Numbered from the stretch's first letter, positions 6,590 through 15,423 are shown. The stretch: DNA of 60,458 nt from Eubacteriales bacterium (GCA_030540255.1 JAUNWP010000004.1:1-60458), one strand, 5' to 3'. The notes: generated by a model not told the origin, from the letters alone. Made by a program: numbers and translations.

Positions 6590-9500
6590 ATGACAGATGT
6601 ATCGTTAAAAGTAAGCTCGGAGAATAAGAACATGCTCAGGATAGGCATAGATGTAGGCTCCACTACAGTCAAGCTTGCGCTTATCGATAAAACAAGCCGG
6701 AAGCTTCTGTATCATGTATACAAGAGACATAATGCAAGACAGCTTGAGACCGTAAGAGAGCTTTTGGAGGAGCTTCGCAGGCAATATCCTGTGGAAAAGT
6801 TTCGAATGGCCGTATGCGGCTCCGGAGGAAAGCCTGTTGCCGAAGCCATGAAGCAGCACTTTATTCAGGAGGTCGTTGCAAATGCAGCTGCCGTACAGAA
6901 TCTGTATCCTGACGCAAGGACGGCTATAGAGCTCGGCGGTCAGGATGCCAAGGTGATATTCTTCAGCTATGATGAGGATCGCAAAGAACTCAGTGCGTCG
7001 GATATGCGCATGAACGGAAGCTGTGCCGGAGGAACCGGAGCTTTCCTGGATGAAATGGCTGCACTCTTTCACATTAAGCCGGAGAAATTAAATTCTCTTG
7101 CGGCAAAGGGAGAAAATGTATATGAGATATCGGGTCGCTGCGGAGTATTTGCAAAGACAGATATTCAGCCTCTTCTGATACAAGGGGCAAAGCGTCAGGA
7201 TGTGGCACTTTCCATATTTCATGCCGTTGCAAAGCAGACTATAGGCGGTTTGGCACAGGGACTTGAATTGCTTCCTCCGATAATATTCGAAGGAGGACCG
7301 CTTACCTTTAATGATACCTTGATAAAGGTCTTTGCAGAGAGGTTGGGACTTGAAAATGAGGATATCATAGTTCCTGAGCATCCGGAGACTATAGTTGCCT
7401 TAGGTACGGCAATGGCTGTTGACGAGCTTTATCCGGGTGAGGCTGATGAAACTAATTTAAGCGAAGCAATCGCACGCCTTGAAGCATATGTGAGAGAAGA
7501 TCATAAAGAAGGTGTAACGGCAGAGCCTTTTTTTGAAAATGAGGAGGCTCTTAATAAGTTTAAACTAAGGCATGAGGCGGAACTCGGGGCTGTCACGAAT
7601 ATTACAAAGGAGAAGCCGGATAATGACAGCATTAATGTATACATAGGAATAGATTCAGGCTCCACGACCTCCAAGGCGGTCATCATGAGTGAGGACGGAA
7701 GAGTATTGGATCGCTTTTATTACAATAATAACGGAGAGCCATTAAAGGCGGTTAAGAGAGGCCTTACTGAAATTGCAGATAAATATGAAGAAGCCGGGAT
7801 CAGACTAAATGTCCTAGGAGTAGGCACCACGGGCTACGGAGAAATGATGCTTGCCGGCGCACTTCGGGCGGATTTTCATTGTGTAGAGACCGTTGCTCAT
7901 GCGGCAGGCTGTCTGAACTTTGTTCCGGACGCATCATTTATATTGGACATCGGCGGTCAGGATATGAAGGCTATACGCATACGGGACGGAGTTGTGACAG
8001 ATATTGCGCTTAATGAAGCTTGCTCATCGGGCTGCGGCTCCTTCCTCGAAAATTTTGCGGCTTCTCTCGGCATGAGCGTAGGAGAGATAGCTGAGGCAGC
8101 ATTCAGGTCCAAGGCTCCGGCAAAGCTCGGAAGCAGATGCACGGTATTTATGAATTCCGCAATCATCAATGAGCAGAGAAACGGAAAAAAGCCGGATGAT
8201 ATTATGGCGGGACTTTGCCGTTCCATCATAGAAAATGTTTTCACAAAGGTGATCCGTATATCGGATGTATCGGAGCTTGGCAATAAGGTAGTGGTTCAGG
8301 GCGGAACCTTCAGAAATCTTGCCGTGCTTAGAGCAATAGAGGAATATCTAGGACAGGAGGTAGTACTGGCACCGTATCCCGGTGAAATGGGAGCAGTCGG
8401 AGCGGCTCTTTCGTGCCGGCATATGATTGAGACCAAGGGCTATGCGGACGGAGTGAAGAGCAGCTTTATAGGTTTTGATGCCGTAAGAGACTTCGATTAT
8501 AGTATAGATACCGGAGTAGCCTGTGCAGGCTGTGCAAACAGATGCAGCAGGACGATACTTAAGTTTAATAACGGTGACAGTTATATTACCGGAAACAGAT
8601 GTGAACGCGGAGCTGCGGCAGATGATGACGAGACTGCAAAGCTTAAGGCAATCGAGCTTGCCGCAAAGCGTGAAGCAGTACCTGATGTAATGAGGCTCAG
8701 GGAACAGCTGCTCTTTAAGAAGTATCATTACAGACAGGTATCGGAGGAAAAAAACAAGACAATAGCCATACCTAAGGTATTGGAATTTTGGGACAGCGCA
8801 CCTTTCTGGAGCACTTTCTTCGGAAGTCTCGGCTTTAAGGTCATATTTTCCTCCGGAAGTAATCAAAAACAGTATGAATCGGGCATCAAATATCTTGCGT
8901 CCGACACGGTATGCTTCCCGGCAAAGCTTGTACACGGGCATATAGCGGAGCTGGCAGAAAAAGATCCGGACAGGATATTCATGCCTTATATCATGCATAT
9001 GCCTCCTGAATATGCTGGAGAGAAGAGTGTGCATGTATGCCCGGTATTGATGGGATATCCGCTGGTGGTAAGAAATTTCCAGTCACCGGACAAGGATACT
9101 TCGATAGTTTTTGATACACCCGAATTTCATTGGTTTACGGAAAATGACAGAGAAAGACAGATAATCGACTATGCGGTCAATGCCTTGGCTGTGAGCAGGA
9201 GACAGGCGGCTGATGCATTTGCAGAAGGAATGAAGGCAAAAGACAGCTTTAAGCTGCAATTATCGGAGGCAGGCAGAAAAGCAGAGGAATATGCCCGCAG
9301 CAAGGGAACTTTTGCTGTGGTGCTTGCAGGAAGACCGTATCATACCGACAGCTATATCAATCATTCGCTAAGCCGTATGTTCACCTCAAGGGGAATACCT
9401 GTGCTTACGGTTGATTCTGTGCCGGGGCTGTATGATGCAAAGCTTAAGGCATCGAGAGCTGAGATAACAAATGATTTTCATGCACGTATGATAGGCGGAG

Positions 9501-11044
9501 CTATGGCGGCAGCAGAAAGCGATGTGCTTGAGTATGTACAGATAGTAAGCTTCGGCTGCGGACATGATGCAATACTGTCTGATGAGATCACAAGGATCAT
9601 GAGCAAGGCAGCAGGCAAGGCACCGCTCATACTTAAGCTTGATGAGTCGGAGGCGTCAGGCGCACTCGGCATCAGAGTCAAGAGCTTTATAGAGACGGTG
9701 AGCCTAAGACGGGAAAAGCTGTCTGCGGCAGACTTGTGCAAAGAGAGCCTGCCGGAGCCTTACGAGGCAAAATATCTCAAATCGGATAAAAAGAAGCGTT
9801 TATTGCTGATCCCTAATATTTCAGGACCTGCGATGACCATACTATCCGGGCTGCTCAGAAAGGAAGGAATCAGGGTCAAGCAGCTTCCCGTAGGCGGAGA
9901 GCAGGAGGTCAGAGAAGGAAAGCGTTATACACATAATGATATCTGCTTTCCGTGCCAGATGGTCGTAGGAGAGCTTATATCGGAACTTAAGAAGGGTAAT
10001 TATGATCAGGATGAGGTAGCTGTAGGCATGGCTAAGCTTAACTGTGACTGCAGACTCGCAAATTACTCCGATATATTAAGGCAGGCTCTGGATAAGGCGG
10101 GCTTTTGCAAGGTTCCGATACTTTCGACTGATCCGAGCGACACAAAACGTATGCATCCCGGAGTATCTATGCTTACGGCCGGAACAGCCGTGGAGGCTGC
10201 ACTCATGTTCACCATGCTTGACATATTAGAGGAGCTTTTGCGTAAGATACGTCCGTATGAGATTAAGAAGGGAGAAGCAAACAGCATTTTCGAGAGCTGT
10301 ATCAGGGATATCTCCGAGGCTTCGGTAAAGGGCTTTAAAAAAGCAGTTGATGCCTTCGGCACTGCAATAGATAAAATGTCGGCAATAAGCTATGACAGGA
10401 GTGAGCTTAAGCCGGGAGTACTCGTTACGGGGGAACTGCTTGTTACCTATCATCCCGGTACAAATTATCATATTGAAGAATATCTGGAGGAGCATGGCTG
10501 TGAGACCATACTTCCACGTATGACCAATCAGTTCCGCAAGGATTTTCTTGTGGCCATGAGTGAGATAAAGGATTTTAAGGTCAGGATGCTTCCGTATTCC
10601 TTCGCTTTGGAGAAAGCCTTCGATTTTATCGAAAAGAAGCTTGCAAAGATAGCTTCGAGGCATCCTCTTTATGAGGAAATGCCGGATCCGGGAAGTCTCT
10701 ACGAAGGCGTGAACGGATTCTTCCCTAAGACCTTAAGCTGCGGAGAGGGCTGGCTGATGGCAGGAGAAATAGCGCATTTTGCAAAGAAGAATGTAAGATC
10801 CTTTGTTATTTTGCAGCCTTTCGGCTGTCTTCCGAATCACGTATGCGGAAGAGGCATAAGCAAGAAGCTTAAGGAGATGTTCCCGGGCATATCCATATTG
10901 CCGCTTGATCTGGATCCCGATACGAGTTATGCCAATATGGAAAACAGACTTCAGATGCTGATCATGAACCGAAATAAAGAGAACGCTGCTTTAAAACGCA
11001 GTATACAAGCCATACCACAGCTTTCTGCATTGACTTCCCAATAA
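6590..11044 (+). CDS. Large 2-hydroxyacyl-CoA dehydratase activase-related protein (double BcrA/D ATPase + DUF2229)
   Basis: 1484 residues. There are two tandem ASKHA ATPase domains of the BadF/BadG/BcrA/BcrD type. The first starts GIDVGSTT (19-26) and has a CAGGTGAF cysteine motif near 145. The second starts GIDSGSTT (near 350) and has ACSSGCGSF near 475. A cysteine-rich CAGCANRC (near 645) leads into a DUF2229 region (about 720-910) and a C-terminal part resembling the dehydratase D component (from about 1070). Classic activases are about 260-residue dimers that use ATP to push an electron from a 4Fe-4S cluster into a dehydratase; here two activase halves and a dehydratase-like part are one chain. 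The family is widespread in Clostridia but its substrate is not established. GAGG lies 9 bases before the ATG. Single-gene unit. Confidence 0.88.
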   Translation: MTDVSLKVSSENKNMLRIGIDVGSTTVKLALIDKTSRKLLYHVYKRHNARQLETVRELLEELRRQYPVEKFRMAVCGSGGKPVAEAMKQHFIQEVVANAAAVQNLYPDARTAIELGGQDAKVIFFSYDEDRKELSASDMRMNGSCAGGTGAFLDEMAALFHIKPEKLNSLAAKGENVYEISGRCGVFAKTDIQPLLIQGAKRQDVALSIFHAVAKQTIGGLAQGLELLPPIIFEGGPLTFNDTLIKVFAERLGLENEDIIVPEHPETIVALGTAMAVDELYPGEADETNLSEAIARLEAYVREDHKEGVTAEPFFENEEALNKFKLRHEAELGAVTNITKEKPDNDSINVYIGIDSGSTTSKAVIMSEDGRVLDRFYYNNNGEPLKAVKRGLTEIADKYEEAGIRLNVLGVGTTGYGEMMLAGALRADFHCVETVAHAAGCLNFVPDASFILDIGGQDMKAIRIRDGVVTDIALNEACSSGCGSFLENFAASLGMSVGEIAEAAFRSKAPAKLGSRCTVFMNSAIINEQRNGKKPDDIMAGLCRSIIENVFTKVIRISDVSELGNKVVVQGGTFRNLAVLRAIEEYLGQEVVLAPYPGEMGAVGAALSCRHMIETKGYADGVKSSFIGFDAVRDFDYSIDTGVACAGCANRCSRTILKFNNGDSYITGNRCERGAAADDDETAKLKAIELAAKREAVPDVMRLREQLLFKKYHYRQVSEEKNKTIAIPKVLEFWDSAPFWSTFFGSLGFKVIFSSGSNQKQYESGIKYLASDTVCFPAKLVHGHIAELAEKDPDRIFMPYIMHMPPEYAGEKSVHVCPVLMGYPLVVRNFQSPDKDTSIVFDTPEFHWFTENDRERQIIDYAVNALAVSRRQAADAFAEGMKAKDSFKLQLSEAGRKAEEYARSKGTFAVVLAGRPYHTDSYINHSLSRMFTSRGIPVLTVDSVPGLYDAKLKASRAEITNDFHARMIGGAMAAAESDVLEYVQIVSFGCGHDAILSDEITRIMSKAAGKAPLILKLDESEASGALGIRVKSFIETVSLRREKLSAADLCKESLPEPYEAKYLKSDKKKRLLLIPNISGPAMTILSGLLRKEGIRVKQLPVGGEQEVREGKRYTHNDICFPCQMVVGELISELKKGNYDQDEVAVGMAKLNCDCRLANYSDILRQALDKAGFCKVPILSTDPSDTKRMHPGVSMLTAGTAVEAALMFTMLDILEELLRKIRPYEIKKGEANSIFESCIRDISEASVKGFKKAVDAFGTAIDKMSAISYDRSELKPGVLVTGELLVTYHPGTNYHIEEYLEEHGCETILPRMTNQFRKDFLVAMSEIKDFKVRMLPYSFALEKAFDFIEKKLAKIASRHPLYEEMPDPGSLYEGVNGFFPKTLSCGEGWLMAGEIAHFAKKNVRSFVILQPFGCLPNHVCGRGISKKLKEMFPGISILPLDLDPDTSYANMENRLQMLIMNRNKENAALKRSIQAIPQLSALTSQ

Positions 11045-11051
11045 GGGCATG

Positions 11052-11079
11052 TTAAAATAAAGAGCGATTTTAGTATAAT
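11052..11079 (+). promoter_or_regulatory. Probable promoter of scfA
   Basis: TATAAT at 11074-11079, with a weak TTAAAA -35 element 16 bases upstream. It lies 20 bases before the scfA start. Confidence 0.45.
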
Positions 11080-11098
11080 CTGTTCGGAGGAAATGAAT

Positions 11099-11251
11099 AT
11101 GAAGCATATACAGACTTTAGAGACACGTAATCTTTGCGAGAGCGCTAAGAACGGCGGATGCGGCGAGTGCCAGACATCATGTCAGTCAGCATGCAAGACA
11201 AGCTGCGGTATCGCTAACCAGAAGTGCGAGAACGCTAAGGTTCAGCAGTAA
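11099..11251 (+). CDS. scfA: SCIFF (six cysteines in forty-five) ribosomal peptide precursor
   Basis: 50 residues starting MKHIQTLETRN, too short for ordinary gene calling. It carries the SCIFF core: Cys-Gly-Glu-Cys, Thr-Ser-Cys, Ser-Ala-Cys, Thr-Ser-Cys and Gln-Lys-Cys at family spacing. One further Cys in the NLC position makes seven in all. The start at ATG 11099 is preferred because GGAGG (11086-11090) lies 8 bases away; the ATG at 11093 is only 2 bases from it. In the family, ScfB forms thioether bridges from these cysteines to Thr residues, and the leader MKHI..L is what the maturase binds. The gene sits 90 bases before scfB. The peptide is nearly universal in Clostridia; its cellular role is not known. 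Confidence 0.95.
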   Translation: MKHIQTLETRNLCESAKNGGCGECQTSCQSACKTSCGIANQKCENAKVQQ

Positions 11252-11272
11252 TTTACGCGTAATTTTTAAGAC

Positions 11273-11315
11273 TCCCGCTTCAAAGCATTGATATGCCTTT
11301 GGAGCGGGACTTTTA
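11273..11315 (+). terminator. Hairpin terminator/attenuator between scfA and scfB
   Basis: CCCGCTTCAAAGCAT pairs with ATGCCTTTGGAGCGGG around a 4-base loop, followed by a T run at 11311-11314. It lies inside the scfA-scfB unit, so partial termination would give much more precursor mRNA than maturase mRNA. Confidence 0.8.
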
Positions 11316-11341
11316 TTGTTAAGAGATCGAGAGGATAACAG

Positions 11342-12724
11342 ATGGTACATTGCTATAAGCAGGGCGGACTGAATATAGTTTTGGATACATTTTCAGGCTC
11401 AATACATATAGTGGATGACGCAGCATACGATATAGTTGAGGGCTTTGAGTCTAAGACACGTGAGGAGCTTATCAAGGAGCTTAGTATTAAGTATGCCGAT
11501 GATCCGGAGGTTACCGAGCCGGAGCTTAATGAATGCTATGATCAGATATGTGAGCTCAAGGAAGCAGGCAAGCTCTTTGCAGAGGATACCTTTGCACCTA
11601 TGGCAGGTGTTCTCAAGGAGCGTACTTCAAATGTGGTCAAGGCTCTGTGTCTGCATGTTGCCCATACCTGCAATTTGAACTGTTCATATTGCTTTGCAAG
11701 TCAGGGAAGATATGACGGCGAACGTGCGATAATGAGCTTTGAGACCGGCAAGAGAGCACTCGATTTCCTGATCGAGAACTCAGGCACACGTCATAATCTC
11801 GAGGTGGATTTCTTCGGCGGAGAGCCGCTTATGAACTGGGATGTTGTCAAGCAGCTCGTAGCTTACGCAAGATCCGTAGAGAAGGAAAAGAATAAGAATT
11901 TCAGATTCACGCTCACTACCAACGGTATGCTTATCGATGACGATGTTATAGATTTTGCCAACCGTGAGATGAGTAATGTCGTGCTCAGCCTTGACGGACG
12001 CAAGGAGGTGCATGACCGTTTCAGAGTGGATTATGCAGGCAACGGAAGCTGGGATCGCATAGTTCCTAAGTTCCAAAAGCTTGTTGAGTCACGTGGCGGC
12101 AAGAATTATTACATGCGCGGTACCTTTACTCATCATAATCCTGATTTCCTCAAGGATATTCAGACCATGCTTGACTTGGGCTTTGATGAGCTGAGCATGG
12201 AGCCTGTGGTATGTGATCCAAAGGATGCTTCGGCACTTACCGAGGATGATCTTAAGATCGTTATGGAGCAGTATGAGCAGCTTGCAGAGCTTATGATAAA
12301 GCGTAGAGAGGAAGGCAGACCATTTACCTTCTATCATTATATGATAGATCTTTCCGGCGGACCGTGTATCTACAAGAGGATATCGGGCTGCGGATCGGGC
12401 ACCGAGTATATGGCTGTTACGCCTTGGGGAGACTTGTATCCATGTCACCAGTTCGTAGGAGACGAGAAATTCAAGCTCGGAGATATCTGGAACGGCATTG
12501 ACAATCATGCGGTTCAGGATCAGTTCAAGCAGTGCAATGTGTATGCTCATCCGGAATGCAATGACTGCTGGGCTAAGCTCTATTGCTCGGGAGGCTGTGC
12601 AGCCAATGCTTATCATGCGACAGGCAGCATAACAGGAGTATACGATAGCGGCTGCCGCTTATTCAGAAAGCGTATGGAATGCGCAATATATCTGGAAGCC
12701 AAGAGACGTCTCGGCGGAGAATGA
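11342..12724 (+). CDS. scfB: SCIFF peptide radical SAM maturase
   Basis: 460 residues. It has an N-terminal peptide-recognition (RRE-like) region (about 1-100), then a radical SAM core with Cys110, Cys114 and Cys117 (CNLNCSYC) binding the 4Fe-4S cluster that cleaves S-adenosylmethionine. The C-terminal SPASM region holds many cysteines (ISGCGSG, LYPCHQF, HPECNDCW, YCSGGC) for auxiliary clusters. This matches the thioether-forming SCIFF maturase, and the scfA gene lies directly upstream. GAGAGG precedes the ATG at the usual distance. A bidirectional terminator at 12797-12858 ends the unit. Confidence 0.95.
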   Translation: MVHCYKQGGLNIVLDTFSGSIHIVDDAAYDIVEGFESKTREELIKELSIKYADDPEVTEPELNECYDQICELKEAGKLFAEDTFAPMAGVLKERTSNVVKALCLHVAHTCNLNCSYCFASQGRYDGERAIMSFETGKRALDFLIENSGTRHNLEVDFFGGEPLMNWDVVKQLVAYARSVEKEKNKNFRFTLTTNGMLIDDDVIDFANREMSNVVLSLDGRKEVHDRFRVDYAGNGSWDRIVPKFQKLVESRGGKNYYMRGTFTHHNPDFLKDIQTMLDLGFDELSMEPVVCDPKDASALTEDDLKIVMEQYEQLAELMIKRREEGRPFTFYHYMIDLSGGPCIYKRISGCGSGTEYMAVTPWGDLYPCHQFVGDEKFKLGDIWNGIDNHAVQDQFKQCNVYAHPECNDCWAKLYCSGGCAANAYHATGSITGVYDSGCRLFRKRMECAIYLEAKRRLGGE

Positions 12725-12796
12725 TTTTTGAATAATACATAAAGACTTGAGCCGATAAGTATTGCAATAAGAATTTTTGAATCATGGCTTTTATAT

Positions 12797-12858
12797 AAAA
12801 AGAACGGCATCCTTGATATGTACCGGAATCCCGGAGATATATCAAGCTGCCGTTTTTG
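12797..12858. terminator. Bidirectional terminator between scfB and higA
   Basis: AACGGCA..CTTGATAT pairs with ATATCAAG..TGCCGTT. A-rich sequence lies on the left and five T on the right, so it can serve both converging genes. Confidence 0.8.
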
Positions 12859-12894
12859 TATTTTATAAAATTAAATATTACATATGTGTCAGAA

Positions 12895-13203
12895 TCACAT
12901 CTGCATAAGCTCATGCTGAAACGGAACTATTTGTATAAGCTCGGCTTCGTGCGTATGCTTTGTGTTTCTGAGGTCAATATCATTTTGAATGTTTAGAAAA
13001 TATTTTTCAGACACTCCGAAATAACGCCCGAGACGGAGCGAGGTATCAACAGAAATTCTCCTTTTCCCGGATATAATTTCCTGAATCCTTGATATCGGAA
13101 CATGAATAGCTTGGGCGAGCTTATAAGATGACAGACCGAAAGGCTGCATAAATTCATCATAAAGTATTTCTCCGACTGTAGGTGTTTCTATATATTTTTC
13201 CAT
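12895..13203 (-). CDS. higA: HigA-type antitoxin
   Basis: 102 residues. A helix-turn-helix of the HigA/VapI family fills about 10-65 (PTVGEILYDEF, LAQAIHVPISRIQEII, GKRRISVDTSLRLG). In type II toxin-antitoxin systems HigA binds and neutralises HigB and represses the operon promoter. It lies 15 bases downstream of higB, in the usual toxin-first order of HigBA. AAGGAG precedes the ATG. The C-terminal tail (ELIQIVPFQHELMQM) has no clear domain. Confidence 0.9.
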   Translation of the reverse strand: MEKYIETPTVGEILYDEFMQPFGLSSYKLAQAIHVPISRIQEIISGKRRISVDTSLRLGRYFGVSEKYFLNIQNDIDLRNTKHTHEAELIQIVPFQHELMQM

Positions 13204-13218
13204 AAGATCTCCTTAGTT

Positions 13219-13500
13219 TCAGTGATAATTAACGATTTCAACATTCTTAAAGCCACCGGCTGTAACCGTAAAGCAAATTCTATAGGAATCATTAATACGT
13301 ATACTGTATTGCCTTTTGCGATCACCCTGAAGCTGCTTAAGATGATTCGACGGAGGAATACGCAGATCATTTAAACTTTCTGCGTTATCGATCATAATAA
13401 GTTTTCGAAGTGCTATCTTTTGAATAGATTCGGGTAGCTTTTTGGAAAACTTTTGATTATAAATTAATTCAGTTTCTTTGTCTGAGAATCCTTTTATCAT
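13219..13500 (-). CDS. higB: HigB/RelE-type mRNA interferase toxin
   Basis: 93 residues, RelE/ParE superfamily: MIKGFSDKETELIYNQ at the N-terminus, LNDLRIPPSNHLKQL in the middle and YSIRINDSYRICF in the last strands, close to HigB toxins that cut ribosome-bound mRNA. The start at ATG 13500 was chosen because family members begin MIKxF. No ribosome binding site precedes it. Instead, the A of the ATG is exactly where the promoter at 13507-13535 should start transcription, implying a leaderless mRNA. Together with higA it forms a complete module that looks intact. Confidence 0.88.
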   Translation of the reverse strand: MIKGFSDKETELIYNQKFSKKLPESIQKIALRKLIMIDNAESLNDLRIPPSNHLKQLQGDRKRQYSIRINDSYRICFTVTAGGFKNVEIVNYH

Positions 13501-13506
13501 GTATAA

Positions 13507-13535
13507 ATTATACCTGCGAAGCAGGTGCAAGTCAA
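13507..13535 (-). promoter_or_regulatory. higBA promoter with operator-like inverted repeat
   Basis: On the minus strand: TTGACT (13530-13535), a 17-base spacer and TATAAT (13507-13512), then 6 bases to the higB ATG. The spacer carries a perfect inverted repeat ACCTGC-GAA-GCAGGT (13512-13526), and GTATAA-A-TTATAC (13501-13513) covers the -10 element. Both are good candidates for HigA autorepression sites. Confidence 0.8.
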
Positions 13536-13567
13536 TAGATTGGTACTTAAGCTCATAAGGACAGATT

Positions 13568-13595
13568 TTGCTATAAATGTTAATTGATGTATAAT
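13568..13595 (+). promoter_or_regulatory. Sigma-A promoter of the decarboxylase-like gene
   Basis: TTGCTA (13568-13573), a 16-base spacer and TATAAT (13590-13595), 40 bases before the gene start. Confidence 0.55.
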
Positions 13596-13635
13596 CTTTT
13601 CCAAACAGACAACATCAATCTATAAGGAAATGAAT

Positions 13636-15057
13636 ATGAACACACCCATATGTGATTTTGTAAATGAATACAAAGATAAGCACGCTGTTAGGATGCATAT
13701 GCCCGGGCATAAGGGAGTCAATGTGTTAGGCATCGAAGAGCTTGACATAACGGAGATAGAGGGCGCAGACGTGCTGTACCACGCAGACGGCATTATAAAG
13801 GAAAGTGAGGATAATGCATCACGTATATTCGGTACAGAGAAGACACTGTACTCTACGGAAGGCTCATCTCTCTGCATCAGAGCCATGCTGTATCTTGTGA
13901 GCATGTATGCAAGAACCAATGGCAGAACTACGGCACACATAGCTGCGGGAAGGAATGCTCACAAGACTTTTATAACAGCGGCGGCATTACTGGATATAGA
14001 TGTTAAATGGCTTTACTCCTCAGACAATGCGGGACTTGTAAGCTGTAAGCTGACGGCAGAGGACATAGAGTCTGCCATAGCCGAAGATGCTCCGGATGCC
14101 GTATATATCACTAGCCCGGATTATCTCGGAAATATTGCCGATATAGGAAGGATAGCAGCAATATGTCACAGGCACGGCTGTCTGCTTATAGTTGACAATG
14201 CACATGGTGCATATCTTAAGTTCATATATAATGAAACGGCAGCCGGTACGGATACTGTAAATGCTGCGGAAAATGAAGCTGCGGCAAAGTCTGCAGAGCT
14301 TAAATTAAGCAGACACCCTATCGACCACGGTGCCGATATGTGCTGTGATTCGGCACATAAGACACTTCCCGTGCTGACGGGAGGGGCTTATCTGCATATC
14401 TCGGAGCATGCTTCGGAGCTCTTTAGATCTGCCGCAGAACAGGCCCTTGCCATGTTTGCTTCAACGAGCCCTTCATATCTGATCATGCAGTCTCTTGATA
14501 TGGCGAATAAACTTATGTCTGAGGAATATCCGAAGCTATGTGCTGCCATTGCCGTAAGGATAGCCGGGCTTAAGGCTAAGCTTAGGACAGCCGGATATGA
14601 GCTTATCGGTGATGAAGCTTTGAAGTTATGTATAGCTTCAAAGAGCTTTGGGTACAGAGGTACGGAACTTGCAGATAAGCTTTTAGAACAAAACATTTAC
14701 ATCGAATTCAGCGATCCCGATTATGCGGTGATGATGTTTACGCCTTTCAGTACGGCTGCCGATATAGATCTGCTTGAGCAGGCACTTTTAAATATTGAGA
14801 GGCGTAAAGCTATAGATGAAGCCATACCGCAGATCCATGAGGGAACAGCCTTAATGAGTGCCATGGATGCATTGATGTCGGAAAGCGAGCTTGTAACGGT
14901 CAATGATGCCTGCGGACGCATACTTGCGGAACCCGGAGTAAGCTGTCCTCCGGCAGTACCTGTCGCTGTATGCGGAGAGAGGCTTGATGAGCACAGCATA
15001 GCTTGCTTTAAGTATTACGGTATAGAGAAGCTGAGAGTTGTGTGTGGCTTAGGCTGA
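13636..15057 (+). CDS. Orn/Lys/Arg decarboxylase-family PLP protein
   Basis: 473 residues, fold type I PLP enzyme of the basic amino acid decarboxylase group. MPGHKG lies near residue 20. SAHKTLPVLTGG (near 240) contains the lysine that binds PLP. The short form (about 480 residues, no N-terminal wing domain) resembles Bacillus YaaO/SpeA-like proteins, so arginine or lysine decarboxylation for polyamine synthesis is likely, though the substrate is not fixed. An alanine/glutamate-rich insert lies just before the PLP lysine (about 200-225). The ATG at 13636 is 7 bases from AAGGA; the ATG at 13630 is too close to it. Single gene with its own promoter. Confidence 0.85.
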   Translation: MNTPICDFVNEYKDKHAVRMHMPGHKGVNVLGIEELDITEIEGADVLYHADGIIKESEDNASRIFGTEKTLYSTEGSSLCIRAMLYLVSMYARTNGRTTAHIAAGRNAHKTFITAAALLDIDVKWLYSSDNAGLVSCKLTAEDIESAIAEDAPDAVYITSPDYLGNIADIGRIAAICHRHGCLLIVDNAHGAYLKFIYNETAAGTDTVNAAENEAAAKSAELKLSRHPIDHGADMCCDSAHKTLPVLTGGAYLHISEHASELFRSAAEQALAMFASTSPSYLIMQSLDMANKLMSEEYPKLCAAIAVRIAGLKAKLRTAGYELIGDEALKLCIASKSFGYRGTELADKLLEQNIYIEFSDPDYAVMMFTPFSTAADIDLLEQALLNIERRKAIDEAIPQIHEGTALMSAMDALMSESELVTVNDACGRILAEPGVSCPPAVPVAVCGERLDEHSIACFKYYGIEKLRVVCGLG

Positions 15058-15188
15058 ATAAAGAAACAGGCACAGAAACGGGATGCATTTTACAAATTAC
15101 GGCAGTCAGGCCGATTTACAAAAAAGTCACAAAACAATACATATGCTAATTGAGCAGTATAAAGTATAATGAATATATAAATTCGGCA

Positions 15189-15249
15189 CATACCGATAAT
15201 AACGGGAAATAGACTGCTTGCAGTCATATTTACCGTTATTATCGGTATG
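15189..15249. repeat. Long perfect inverted repeat (61-base hairpin)
   Basis: CATACCGATAATAACGG (15189-15205) pairs perfectly with CCGTTATTATCGGTATG (15233-15249). Inside, AAATAGACTG pairs with CAGTCATATTT around CTTG. It lies in the 366-base gap before ligA. The right arm shares CTTGCAGTCAT with the hairpin at 20456-20499. No coding or terminator tail is evident. Confidence 0.85.
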
Positions 15250-15284
15250 CGGACAAGGCCTGAAAGGCCTTCGGATGAGCATAT

Positions 15285-15390
15285 CGAGGAGCTGCAAAGC
15301 AGCTTCGAGATATGAGACGAATTTAAGAAGAAAATGAGGCGGAAGCGAGGAGCTGCAAAGCAGCTTCGAGATATGAGACGAATTTAAGAA
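15285..15390 (+). repeat. Two perfect 45-base direct repeats with hairpin
   Basis: Copies at 15285-15329 and 15346-15390 are identical and offset by 61 bases. Each contains the inverted repeat AGCTGC-AAA-GCAGCT. The first copy also has a CATATC arm on its left that extends the stem to GATATG. They end 34 bases before the ligA start, so they would lie in its leader if transcription starts upstream. The rest of the 15058-15423 gap has only a weak TATAAT near 15167. Confidence 0.9.
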
Positions 15391-15423
15391 CAAGCAGAAA
15401 ATATAAGGGACGGTATCACAACA

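Noticed and set aside
8348..9034. 228-residue minus-strand frame inside the activase-like gene
   Set aside because: It lies fully within a well-supported gene, has no family-like motif and no ribosome binding site.
15285..15390. Two identical 45-base repeats as a CRISPR array
   Set aside because: Only two copies, with a 16-base spacing and no cas genes; the repeats contain long stems unlike CRISPR repeats.
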